Of a stretch of 64,000 nt of DNA, positions 36,453 through 44,072 are shown piece after piece. Where the stretch lies: the NCBI GenBank assembly GCA_030147505.1, contig JASBVG010000073.1:18470-82469 (forward strand). The letters run 5' to 3'. The notes under the pieces are model-generated. The model ran no database searches, was not told the origin of the DNA, and was given only the letters and a program-made list of their open reading frames with translations. Within the stretch, counting starts at the first letter, position 1, and each line of letters starts with the position of its first letter. Source of the DNA: Tardiphaga sp. (GTDB lineage Bacteria > Pseudomonadota > Alphaproteobacteria > Rhizobiales > Xanthobacteraceae). A program made the position numbers and the translations under genes.

Positions 36453-38321
36453 TCAATCATCGTCGCCGGGGTCGGCGCCGTCATCGGTGATCAGATCGCT
36501 ATCGTCGCCATCCGGCACTTCGGGCGCCAGCATGGTGACAGTCATCCTGGCGCCGGGGAATTTCGCCAGTACCGCCTGCACCCGCGGATCGGCTTCGGCG
36601 ACGCGTTCGCGTTCGTTCTTTTGTTCGAGCTGCTGCTCGCGGATCGTCGCCGCGCCCTGCGTATTGGAGACGATCACGGCCCAGCGGCGGCCGGTCCACA
36701 TTTCCAGCTTGCGCGAGAGGTCGTTGATCAGCGAGCGCGCGGCCGTGCGCTCCATCGACAGCTCGAGCCGGCCATCCTCGATCCGCACGAGGCGGACATC
36801 GGATTCCAGCGCCGCCTTCACCATCAGATCGCGTTTTTGCCCGGCCAATGCGACCAATTCAGGGAAGGTCGCAATTTTCAGCACCTGCGCCGGTGCAGCT
36901 TCCGCCATGCCAATCTGCGGCTGTGGCGACGGCTCGGCATTGCCACGCTGCATGGTCGGACCACGCGGCGCGCTCATGGTCGGTGCTGACGGCGGCGATG
37001 ATGCGGAGGGCATCTGCACGGAAGATTGCGCGGACGGCGCATTCAGCATCGGCGCAGCACGGCCACCGCCATTGCCCACTACCGGCGACGATCCGCCGCC
37101 CTGCTCGATCATGCGGATGGCTTCATCCGGCGTCGGCAGATCGGCGACATAGGCGATGCGCACCAGCACCATCTCCGCCGCCGCGGCGGGGCGCGTCGCG
37201 CCCTGCACTTCGGTGATGCCCTTGAGCAGCATCTGCCACACCCGCGACAGCACGCGCATCGAGAGCTTCGACGCAAAGTCGCGTGCGCGCAGGCGCTCGG
37301 TTTCGCCGAAGGCTACATTGTCGGCCGTTGCCGGCACGATCTTTACGCGGGTAACGAAATTGACGAATTCCGCGAGATCGCTGAGCACCACGACCGGATC
37401 GGCGCCGACGTCATACTGCTCGCGGAATTCCTTGAAGGCCGCCGCGATATCGCCGCGCGCGAGCGAATCGAAGAGATCGATGACGCGGGTGCGATCGGCG
37501 AGGCCGAGCATCTGCCGGACCGCATCGGCCTTCACCAGACCGGCGGCATGCGCAATGGCCTGATCGAACAGCGACAGAGAATCGCGGACCGATCCTTCCG
37601 CCGCGCGCGCGATGATCCCGAGCGCTTCGGATTCGACCTCGACGCCTTCCTTGCCCGCGATGTTCGACAGATGCTGCATCAGGACGTCGGCATCGACGCG
37701 GCGCAGGTCGAACCGCTGACAGCGCGACAGCACCGTGATCGGGACTTTTCGAATCTCGGTGGTCGCGAAAACGAATTTCGCGTGCTCCGGCGGCTCCTCC
37801 AGCGTCTTCAGGAACGCGTTGAAGGCCGCCGTCGACAGCATGTGGACTTCGTCGATGATGTAGACTTTGTAGCGCGCCGATGTCGGCGCATAGCGCACGC
37901 TGTCATTGATCTGGCGGACGTCATCGACGCCGGTATGCGAGGCGGCGTCCATTTCCAGCACGTCGATGTGACGGCTCTCCATGATCGCCTTGCAGTGGAC
38001 GCCATGGGTCGGCATCTGGATGGTCGGCCCCTTCACGGAGCCATCGGGCATCTCGTAATTCAGTGCCCGCGCCAGAATGCGCGCCGTGGTGGTCTTGCCG
38101 ACCCCGCGAACGCCGGTGAGAATCCACGCCTGCGGAATGCGGCCGGTCTCGAAGGCATTCGAGACGGTGCGCACCAGGGCTTCCTGGCCGATCAGATCGT
38201 CAAAATTCCCGGGACGGTATTTTCGCGCAAGAACCCGATAAGGCGTTGGCGCTGCGGGAGAATTCATTGCGAGGCCGGCTTGGGCGTCATCATCGGAAGG
38301 GGGCATGCCGGCATCGGTCAT
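36453..38321 (-). CDS. dnaX: DNA polymerase III subunits gamma/tau
   Basis: I start at MTDAGMPPSDDDAQ (622 aa), since the ORF further upstream runs into the SRP RNA gene. Clamp-loader AAA+ core: Walker A GVRGVGKTTTARILA (about residue 60), DEVHM-type Walker B, the sensor region LSRCQRFDLRR, then domain III and a long Pro/Ser-rich tau linker with a C-terminal acidic end. The zinc module of E. coli DnaX appears degenerate: between LNYEMPDG and MDAASHTGVDD only one Cys (HCKAIMES) remains. It is followed by the YbaB gene. Confidence 0.95.
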   Translation of the reverse strand: MTDAGMPPSDDDAQAGLAMNSPAAPTPYRVLARKYRPGNFDDLIGQEALVRTVSNAFETGRIPQAWILTGVRGVGKTTTARILARALNYEMPDGSVKGPTIQMPTHGVHCKAIMESRHIDVLEMDAASHTGVDDVRQINDSVRYAPTSARYKVYIIDEVHMLSTAAFNAFLKTLEEPPEHAKFVFATTEIRKVPITVLSRCQRFDLRRVDADVLMQHLSNIAGKEGVEVESEALGIIARAAEGSVRDSLSLFDQAIAHAAGLVKADAVRQMLGLADRTRVIDLFDSLARGDIAAAFKEFREQYDVGADPVVVLSDLAEFVNFVTRVKIVPATADNVAFGETERLRARDFASKLSMRVLSRVWQMLLKGITEVQGATRPAAAAEMVLVRIAYVADLPTPDEAIRMIEQGGGSSPVVGNGGGRAAPMLNAPSAQSSVQMPSASSPPSAPTMSAPRGPTMQRGNAEPSPQPQIGMAEAAPAQVLKIATFPELVALAGQKRDLMVKAALESDVRLVRIEDGRLELSMERTAARSLINDLSRKLEMWTGRRWAVIVSNTQGAATIREQQLEQKNERERVAEADPRVQAVLAKFPGARMTVTMLAPEVPDGDDSDLITDDGADPGDDD

Positions 38322-38434
38322 CGAGGAATCCGCAATTTGTTGTCTCAGGTGCCGGCTTGCGGAACATCGGGCCATCAGCCGGGCCAAGGGAACTAATGTC
38401 CCGCCGCTGGCGCTGATTTTACCCGATAGAACGA

Positions 38435-38525
38435 GGTAGGAGACTGACGAGCGACCCGATCCGGATCTCGTTAGGGCTGCTTCCTTCCGGACCTGACCCG
38501 GTTGGCGAGTGGCTCGTCCACCGCC
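38435..38525 (-). ncRNA. ffs: 4.5S / signal recognition particle RNA
   Basis: The minus strand contains GGTCAGGTCCGGAAGGAAGC, the universally conserved SRP domain IV loop region that binds Ffh. The flanking segments GACGAGC and GCTCGTC pair to extend the stem. The RNA targets nascent membrane proteins to SecYEG/YidC. The ends are estimated to within several bases from the pairing. It lies just upstream of dnaX, a common alphaproteobacterial position. Confidence 0.92.
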
Positions 38526-38713
38526 AATCTCCCGCTGCCTATTTGGGGCCAAACGGGCCGGAAATCAAGCGCGGCCTGTGCCTCCGGTTTGCCGCAGGAT
38601 CTGCCGCAAGTCTGCCACAAGAAATCGTGGCGAAGACGCGCAAAAGCAGGCACCACGGAGTTGTCCGCGCGGCCACTTCCTGCGACGCTGCGCGCCAAAA
38701 ATCGAGAGTCCGA

Positions 38714-39136
38714 ATGGCCACCACGCCCCCCTTCGAGCTGCACAAGCAGCTCCAGCAAGACACCATCGACATCGGCGACCTGCCCCTCAGCCGTGTGCTG
38801 GTGGTGAAGGACGCGCACTACCCCTGGCTGATGCTGGTGCCGCGCCGCGCCGACATCATCGACATCATCGACCTCGACGAGGTCGCGCAGGCGCAGCTGA
38901 TGACCGAGATCAACCGCATCGGCCGCGCGCTCAAAGAGATCACCAAATGCGACAAGCTCAATGTCGCAGCACTCGGCAATGTCGTGCCGCAGCTTCACGT
39001 CCACATCATCGCGCGCCGCAAGACCGATGCTGCGTGGCCGCGCCCGATCTGGGGCGTGATGCCGCCGCTCGCCCATGATGCAGAAGAGGTGCAACGTTTT
39101 ATTTCGGAACTCCGTCGCAAGATCTGGCTCGGTTGA
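38714..39136 (+). CDS. HIT domain protein
   Basis: This 140-aa histidine-triad protein starts MATTPPFELHKQL. It has LVVKDAHYPWLMLVPRR near the N-terminus and QLHVHIIARR as the HIT motif, in which the usual first His is Gln while the other two are kept. The tail WPRPIWG is typical of this alphaproteobacterial subtype. HIT proteins hydrolyse or transfer nucleoside phosphoramidate or dinucleotide substrates. It is followed 4 nt later by nudC, so both probably belong to one nucleotide-clearing operon. Confidence 0.9.
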   Translation: MATTPPFELHKQLQQDTIDIGDLPLSRVLVVKDAHYPWLMLVPRRADIIDIIDLDEVAQAQLMTEINRIGRALKEITKCDKLNVAALGNVVPQLHVHIIARRKTDAAWPRPIWGVMPPLAHDAEEVQRFISELRRKIWLG

Positions 39137-39140
39137 AGAC

Positions 39141-40079
39141 ATGACAAGCAAGCTGTTTCCCCTTGGCCAACCGGCCTTTATCTCCAACACCCTCGATCGC
39201 GCCGCACATCTGCGCTTCAACGATGAGAAACTGTTCGCCCTCGAAAACAAGAACAACAGCCGCGCCTACGTCATCTATCGCGACTCGCTCGTGATGAAGA
39301 AAGATGGCGACAATGTTCGCGCGCTGCTCTCCATCGATGAGGCCATCAAGTTCGGCGCCAATCCCGGCACCATCTTTCTCGGCCTGCGCGATGGCGCCGC
39401 CGTATTCGGCATGGGTATCTCGCCGCAGGCATCCGAGAAGCTGGTAGGCCGCGACGACGTCATGGTGTCCGAACTGCGCGGCATGGCGATGCAGGGCATC
39501 ATCCCGCCTGAGGAGCTCTCGGCCGTCGCGCAGGCCAAGTCGATGGTATCCTGGCATCAGCGCCACGGCTTCTGCGCCAATTGCGGGGCCAAGTCCTCCA
39601 TGGCCGAAGGCGGCTGGAAGCGCGTCTGTCCGACCTGCAAGACCGAGCATTTTCCACGCACTGATCCCGTCGTCATCATGCTGGTGGAGAAGGGAGACAA
39701 GTGTCTGCTCGGCCGCCAGAAGCAATTCGCGCCCGGCATGTATTCATGCCTCGCCGGCTTCGTCGAAGCTGCCGAGACCATCGAGGATGCCGTAAAGCGC
39801 GAGATTTTTGAGGAATCTGGCATCCGCTGCACCGATGTGACCTATTACATGACGCAGCCTTGGCCTTATCCGTCGTCGCTGATGATTGGCTGCTCCGCCC
39901 GAGCGCTGACAGACGAAATCGTCATCGACAAAATGGAACTTGAGGACGCCCGATGGTTTGATCGTGATGAGGCGATGCTGATGTGGAAGCGCGAGCACCC
40001 CGATGGGCTCGCCGGTCCGCATCCGTTCGCCATCGCGCATCATTTGCTTGGACGGTGGCTGCATCCCGATCAGGCGTGA
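39141..40079 (+). CDS. nudC: NAD(+) diphosphatase / NAD-cap hydrolase NudC
   Basis: This 312-aa protein (start MTSKLFPLGQPAF) has an N-terminal NUDIX-like domain, a zinc finger (FCANCGAKSS...CPTC), and a C-terminal Nudix domain. The Nudix box is GFVEAAETIEDAVKREIFEE, and the NADH-specific signature appears as TQPWPYPSSLMIG. NudC splits NAD(H) to NMN(H) and AMP and removes NAD caps from RNA. It lies between the HIT gene and the PfkB-type kinase gene. Confidence 0.95.
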   Translation: MTSKLFPLGQPAFISNTLDRAAHLRFNDEKLFALENKNNSRAYVIYRDSLVMKKDGDNVRALLSIDEAIKFGANPGTIFLGLRDGAAVFGMGISPQASEKLVGRDDVMVSELRGMAMQGIIPPEELSAVAQAKSMVSWHQRHGFCANCGAKSSMAEGGWKRVCPTCKTEHFPRTDPVVIMLVEKGDKCLLGRQKQFAPGMYSCLAGFVEAAETIEDAVKREIFEESGIRCTDVTYYMTQPWPYPSSLMIGCSARALTDEIVIDKMELEDARWFDRDEAMLMWKREHPDGLAGPHPFAIAHHLLGRWLHPDQA

Positions 40080-40094
40080 CTAACGGGGACTATC

Positions 40095-41027
40095 ATGACT
40101 GACCAGCCCAAGCGCGTATTGTGCATCGGCCTGCCCGTGCGTGACCTGACGTTCGCCGTCGAATCCGTGCCCGGTCGCGGCCAGAAGTTCCCCTCCCAGC
40201 GATTTGCGCAGATCATCGGCGGCAACGCACTCAATGCCGCGATCGGCGTCAACAGGCTTGGCGGCAGAGCCGCGATGGCCGGACCGATGGGTGACAAGAG
40301 CGAAACCGCCGACCAGTTCCTGTTCGACGATCTCGCCAAAGAAGGCATCGACGCCACGCATCTCGTGCATATGCCCGGGCTTGTGACACCCATTTCGGCC
40401 GTCATGATCGATCCCTCGGGCGAGCGCACCATCGTCACTTTCCGCGACCCCGACCTGTGGAAAGTAAAGCTGCCTGACCACGATGTGTTGTTGAAGGATT
40501 GCGATGCCATTCTGGTGGAAAGCCGCTGCGCCGGCTTCGCCACTGATCTATGCATCGAGGCTCGCCATCGCAGCATTCCGGTCGTCGTCGATATCGACAG
40601 CACGATCTCCCAGCGCGAAGGTCTGCTGACCGCATCGTCGCACCTGATTTTTTCGGACGACGCTCTGCAATCCACGGCCGGCATCGCTGACAATCTGAAG
40701 GCCCTGCAGAAGCTGGCAACGCTGACGCCATCGTTCCTTGCTGTCACCCGTGGCCCCCGGGGCACCCTCTGGCTCGACGAGCATGGTCACCCCAGGGAGA
40801 CCCCGGCCTTCCCGGTCCATGTGGTCGATACGCTGGGCGCAGGTGATATTTTCCACGGTGCCTTCGCGCTGGAATTTGCCGGCGGAAAATCTGTCCCGGA
40901 GGCACTGCGCTTCGCCTCGGCGGCCGCGGCACTAAAATGCACGCGTTATGGCGGCGCCTTTGCCTGCCCGCAACGTGTTGAAGTCGAAAAGCTTTTGCGG
41001 GAATCAAAGGTCGGCGCGCTGGGCTAA
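40095..41027 (+). CDS. PfkB-family carbohydrate kinase
   Basis: This 310-aa ribokinase-fold protein has GGNALNAAIGVNRLGG near residue 40, substrate-side GPMGDKSETADQ, and the C-terminal signature DTLGAGDIFHGAFA with catalytic Asp and anion hole. It phosphorylates a sugar or nucleoside. Sequence alone does not tell ribokinase, sulfofructose kinase or adenosine-kinase-like activity apart, although the nudC/HIT neighbours hint at nucleoside or ribose salvage. It starts 15 nt after nudC. Confidence 0.9.
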   Translation: MTDQPKRVLCIGLPVRDLTFAVESVPGRGQKFPSQRFAQIIGGNALNAAIGVNRLGGRAAMAGPMGDKSETADQFLFDDLAKEGIDATHLVHMPGLVTPISAVMIDPSGERTIVTFRDPDLWKVKLPDHDVLLKDCDAILVESRCAGFATDLCIEARHRSIPVVVDIDSTISQREGLLTASSHLIFSDDALQSTAGIADNLKALQKLATLTPSFLAVTRGPRGTLWLDEHGHPRETPAFPVHVVDTLGAGDIFHGAFALEFAGGKSVPEALRFASAAAALKCTRYGGAFACPQRVEVEKLLRESKVGALG

Positions 41028-41221
41028 GACAGCCATTGCTGCCCAGCCATCAGCGTGACGTCGCACGAGCAACGGAGATAGAATTCATCGCCACCAACGC
41101 CCGCGCGACGCATTTTCGCTACACGACTACGATTTGGCATATACAATCTCCTTGAGTTGATTTGGAAGATTGTTCCATATATGAGGTTATCAGATCACGT
41201 AATTGGAAAAAAGTTCTCCTC

Positions 41222-41731
41222 ATGACCGATGTCACCGACCAAACCACCGAGTCGACCCGACGCCTCGATGCGATCGACCGGAAGATCCTGACGGTACTAC
41301 AAGAGGATGCCTCGCTATCCGTCGCCGAAATCGGCGACCGCGTCGGCCTGTCGTCGACGCCGTGCTGGAAGCGCATCCAGCGTCTCGAAGCCGATGGCGT
41401 GATCCTGCGTCGGGTGGCACTGGTCGATCAGAACAAGATCGGCCTGGGCATCTCTGTCTTCGTCTCGGTGGAGAGCGCAGACCATTCCGACGCCTGGTTA
41501 AAGAAATTCGCTGACGCGGTCAGCGCGATGCCGGAAGTGATGGAATTTTATCGGATGGCCGGCGACGTCGATTACATGCTTCGTGTCGTGGTCGCCGACA
41601 TGCAGAGCTACGACGTGTTCTACAAGAAGCTGATCAGCGCCGTGGCCCTGAAAAACGTGACGTCCCGCTTTGCCATGGAGAAGATCAAGTCGGTCACTGC
41701 GCTGCCGGTACCGCCGATGCCGGCGAATTGA
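41222..41731 (+). CDS. Lrp/AsnC family transcriptional regulator
   Basis: This 169-aa protein starts MTDVTDQTTESTRRLDAIDRK. It has the AsnC helix-turn-helix (LSVAEIGDRVGLSSTPCWKRIQRLE) and a RAM domain (VMEFYRMAGDVDYMLRVVVADMQSYD). Members of this family sense amino acids as octamers. The roughly 190-bp upstream spacer is visibly A/T-richer and is likely to hold its own operator. No amino-acid gene lies next to it, so its target is not evident. Confidence 0.93.
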   Translation: MTDVTDQTTESTRRLDAIDRKILTVLQEDASLSVAEIGDRVGLSSTPCWKRIQRLEADGVILRRVALVDQNKIGLGISVFVSVESADHSDAWLKKFADAVSAMPEVMEFYRMAGDVDYMLRVVVADMQSYDVFYKKLISAVALKNVTSRFAMEKIKSVTALPVPPMPAN

Positions 41732-41739
41732 CGATCCGA

Positions 41740-41769
41740 CGTCATCGCCCGCCTTCGCTGGCGATGACG
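41740..41769. terminator. hairpin between lrp and the phosphohexomutase gene
   Basis: CGTCATCGCC and GGCGATGACG form a 10-bp perfect stem with a 10-nt loop between two converging genes. It lacks a T run and could be a small member of the intergenic repeat family serving as a bidirectional terminator. Confidence 0.4.
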
Positions 41770-41785
41770 GTTGGAGTATGGCGTC

Positions 41786-43285
41786 TCAGATCGTCTGATT
41801 ATACGCGCCGACTTCCGGATGCGTCTTCAGCACCGCGTTGATGGCATCGAACATGTCGTGCATGCGCTGCTTCGAGACGGGACTCTCGACGACCACCACC
41901 AGCTCAGGCTTGTTCGACGAAGCACGCACCAGGCCCCAGCTGCCGTCCTCGCAAGTCACGCGTACGCCGTTCACCGTCACGAGATCGCGGATCGGTTGGC
42001 CGGCAACCTTGTCGCCCTGCTTCTGCGCTGCTTCGAAGTGCTTCACGACAGCATCCACGACGCCATACTTCTTCTCGTCGTCGCAATGCGGCGACATGGT
42101 CGGTGACGACCAGGTTTTCGGCAGCGCTTCCTTCAGATCGGCCATGGTCTTGCCGGGTGCACGATCCAGCATCTCGCAGACCGCGATGGCAGAGACGAGA
42201 CCATCGTCATAGCCGCGGCCGACCGGCGCATTAAAGAAGAAATGGCCGGATTTCTCGAAACCCGCGAGCGCCTTCAGCTCATGGGTGCGGCGCTTCATGT
42301 AGGAATGGCCGGTCTTCCAATAGGTCGTCTTCGCGTTCTGCTGCTGCAACACCGGATCGGTGACGAACAGCCCCGTCGACTTCACATCGACGACGAATTC
42401 CGCATTCTGGTGAACCGCCGACATGTCGCGCGCGAGCATCACGCCGACTTTGTCGGCGAAGATTTCCTCACCGGTATTGTCGACGACACCGCAGCGATCG
42501 CCATCACCGTCGAAGCCAAGGCCGACATCTGCCTTGTGTTCGAGCACCGCATCGCGAATCGCGTGCAGCATTTCCATGTCTTCCGGATTCGGATTGTATT
42601 TCGGAAAAGTGTGATCGAGCTCGACATCGAGCGGGATCACTTCGCAACCGATCGCTTCCATCACCTGCGGGGCGAAGGCGCCAGCGGTTCCGTTGCCACA
42701 GGCGACGACGACCTTGAGCTTGCGCTTCAACTTCGGACGATTGGTGAGATCGGCGATATAGCGCGCCGGATAATTCTCATGGAAGTGATAGGAGCCGCCG
42801 GCCTTGTTCTTGAATTCGGCATTGAGCACGATCTCTTTCAGCCGCGTCATCTCGTCGGGACCGAAAGTGAGCGGCTTGTTGGCGCCCATCTTCACGCCGG
42901 TCCAACCATTGTCGTTATGCGAAGCCGTGACCATGGCGACACAGGGCACATCGAGATCGAACTGCGCGAAATAGGCCATCGGCGTGACCGCAAGGCCGAT
43001 GTCATGAACCTTACATCCGGCTGCCATCAGGCCGGTCATCAGCGCGTATTTGATCGAGGCGGAATAGCCGCGGAAATCGTGACCGGTGACGATCTCCTGC
43101 TTCTGGCCGAGCTCGGCAATCAGCGCGCCGAGCCCCATGCCCAGCGCCTGCACGCCCATCAGGTTGATTTCCTTCCCGAACAGCCAGCGCGCGTCATATT
43201 CGCGAAAGCCCGTGGCCTTCACCATCGGCTCGGATTCGTAAGCGTAGGTATTGGGCACGAGCAAGGGCTTCGGCTTTGGGAACAT
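41786..43285 (-). CDS. phosphomannomutase/phosphoglucomutase
   Basis: This 499-aa alpha-D-phosphohexomutase starts MFPKPKPLLVPNTYAY with GAGG 8 nt upstream; the longer ORF start is rejected. The phospho-Ser loop TASHNDNGWTG, metal loop GFDGDGDRCG, sugar loop FEKSGHFFFNAPVGRG and C-terminal phosphate-binding RASSNKPELVVVVE are all present. It interconverts mannose-6-P and mannose-1-P (or the glucose forms), supplying nucleotide sugars for polysaccharide. The name ManB/AlgC type fits, but the preferred sugar is not certain. Confidence 0.93.
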   Translation of the reverse strand: MFPKPKPLLVPNTYAYESEPMVKATGFREYDARWLFGKEINLMGVQALGMGLGALIAELGQKQEIVTGHDFRGYSASIKYALMTGLMAAGCKVHDIGLAVTPMAYFAQFDLDVPCVAMVTASHNDNGWTGVKMGANKPLTFGPDEMTRLKEIVLNAEFKNKAGGSYHFHENYPARYIADLTNRPKLKRKLKVVVACGNGTAGAFAPQVMEAIGCEVIPLDVELDHTFPKYNPNPEDMEMLHAIRDAVLEHKADVGLGFDGDGDRCGVVDNTGEEIFADKVGVMLARDMSAVHQNAEFVVDVKSTGLFVTDPVLQQQNAKTTYWKTGHSYMKRRTHELKALAGFEKSGHFFFNAPVGRGYDDGLVSAIAVCEMLDRAPGKTMADLKEALPKTWSSPTMSPHCDDEKKYGVVDAVVKHFEAAQKQGDKVAGQPIRDLVTVNGVRVTCEDGSWGLVRASSNKPELVVVVESPVSKQRMHDMFDAINAVLKTHPEVGAYNQTI

Positions 43286-43423
43286 AGACGACCTCGCGGA
43301 TGGTGATGTTTTGTTATTTCGGAACACAGCCATAGCGGCTGCGGGCGCCAGTGGGAAGGCGCTGCGCTATTGAAGAGGCCGAGTTTGGTTGAAATTGGGC
43401 CGCGGCGGTAAGTGGCGGAGTTG

Positions 43424-43951
43424 CTACTGCTCGAGGACCATCTGGCCGTTCGAATATTCGAACCGCTTCAACTTGGAGAGGAACGAGAGGCCAAGCAAAT
43501 TCTCGGACAATGCTTCATCCGGCAGCACCATCGCGTCGACATCGCGCACCGTGATTTCACCAACCTGCACCATCGGAAGCTTTGCGCGGGCCGCTTTCAG
43601 CGTTCCGTTTGCCGTTGTCACCGTGGCGTTATATTCGCCCCGCGCAGGACGCAGGCCGAAGCGGGCCGCTGATTTCTCATTGAGCGCGATCACCGAGGCG
43701 CCGGTATCGACCATGAAGCCGATGCGCTGACCGTCGATACGCGCTTCGGTCTGGAAATGGCCACGGGCATCGCGGGGAATAGTGAGGCTGCGGACGCCGG
43801 CCTGCGGTGCGCTGAGAGCAGCCAGCCGGGTCGGCGCAGCTTCGGTGCGGGCCATCGCCGGCGTCGATGTCATCTTGTCGGCGATCTGCGCCATCACGGT
43901 GCCGAGACCGATCAGCACTGCCGCGAGAAACATGATGCTACGCATACGCAA
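43424..43951 (-). CDS. retroviral-like clan AA aspartic protease family protein
   Basis: This 175-aa product has a hydrophobic N-terminus (IMFLAAVLIGLGTVMA) that could be a signal or anchor. The catalytic motif FMVDTGASVIALN follows at about residue 75, then LLGLSFLSKLKRFEYSNGQMVLEQ, the end pattern of the TIGR02281 family. It should be a dimeric periplasmic aspartic protease; substrates are unknown. A possible earlier Met pair (MRMRSIM) leaves the exact start open. Confidence 0.88.
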   Translation of the reverse strand: MRMRSIMFLAAVLIGLGTVMAQIADKMTSTPAMARTEAAPTRLAALSAPQAGVRSLTIPRDARGHFQTEARIDGQRIGFMVDTGASVIALNEKSAARFGLRPARGEYNATVTTANGTLKAARAKLPMVQVGEITVRDVDAMVLPDEALSENLLGLSFLSKLKRFEYSNGQMVLEQ

Positions 43952-44072
43952 CCCTCACTCGACGCACACAGGCGAAACCGCAATCGAACACGGATCGCCG
44001 CCACCGTCCGGACCGGACAGCAGACCACATCGTTATTTTCGCGAAAAGGATGAGCGAAGGGTTAAGGCGTGC

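Noticed and set aside
36453-38321. Programmed frameshift in dnaX giving gamma
   Set aside because: I saw no convincing A-AAA-AAG slippery heptamer with a following stem; a five-A run near 36835 is not enough.
37026-38396. 456-aa plus-strand ORF opposite dnaX
   Set aside because: It is a His/Arg-rich shadow with no recognisable family; dnaX on the other strand is certain.
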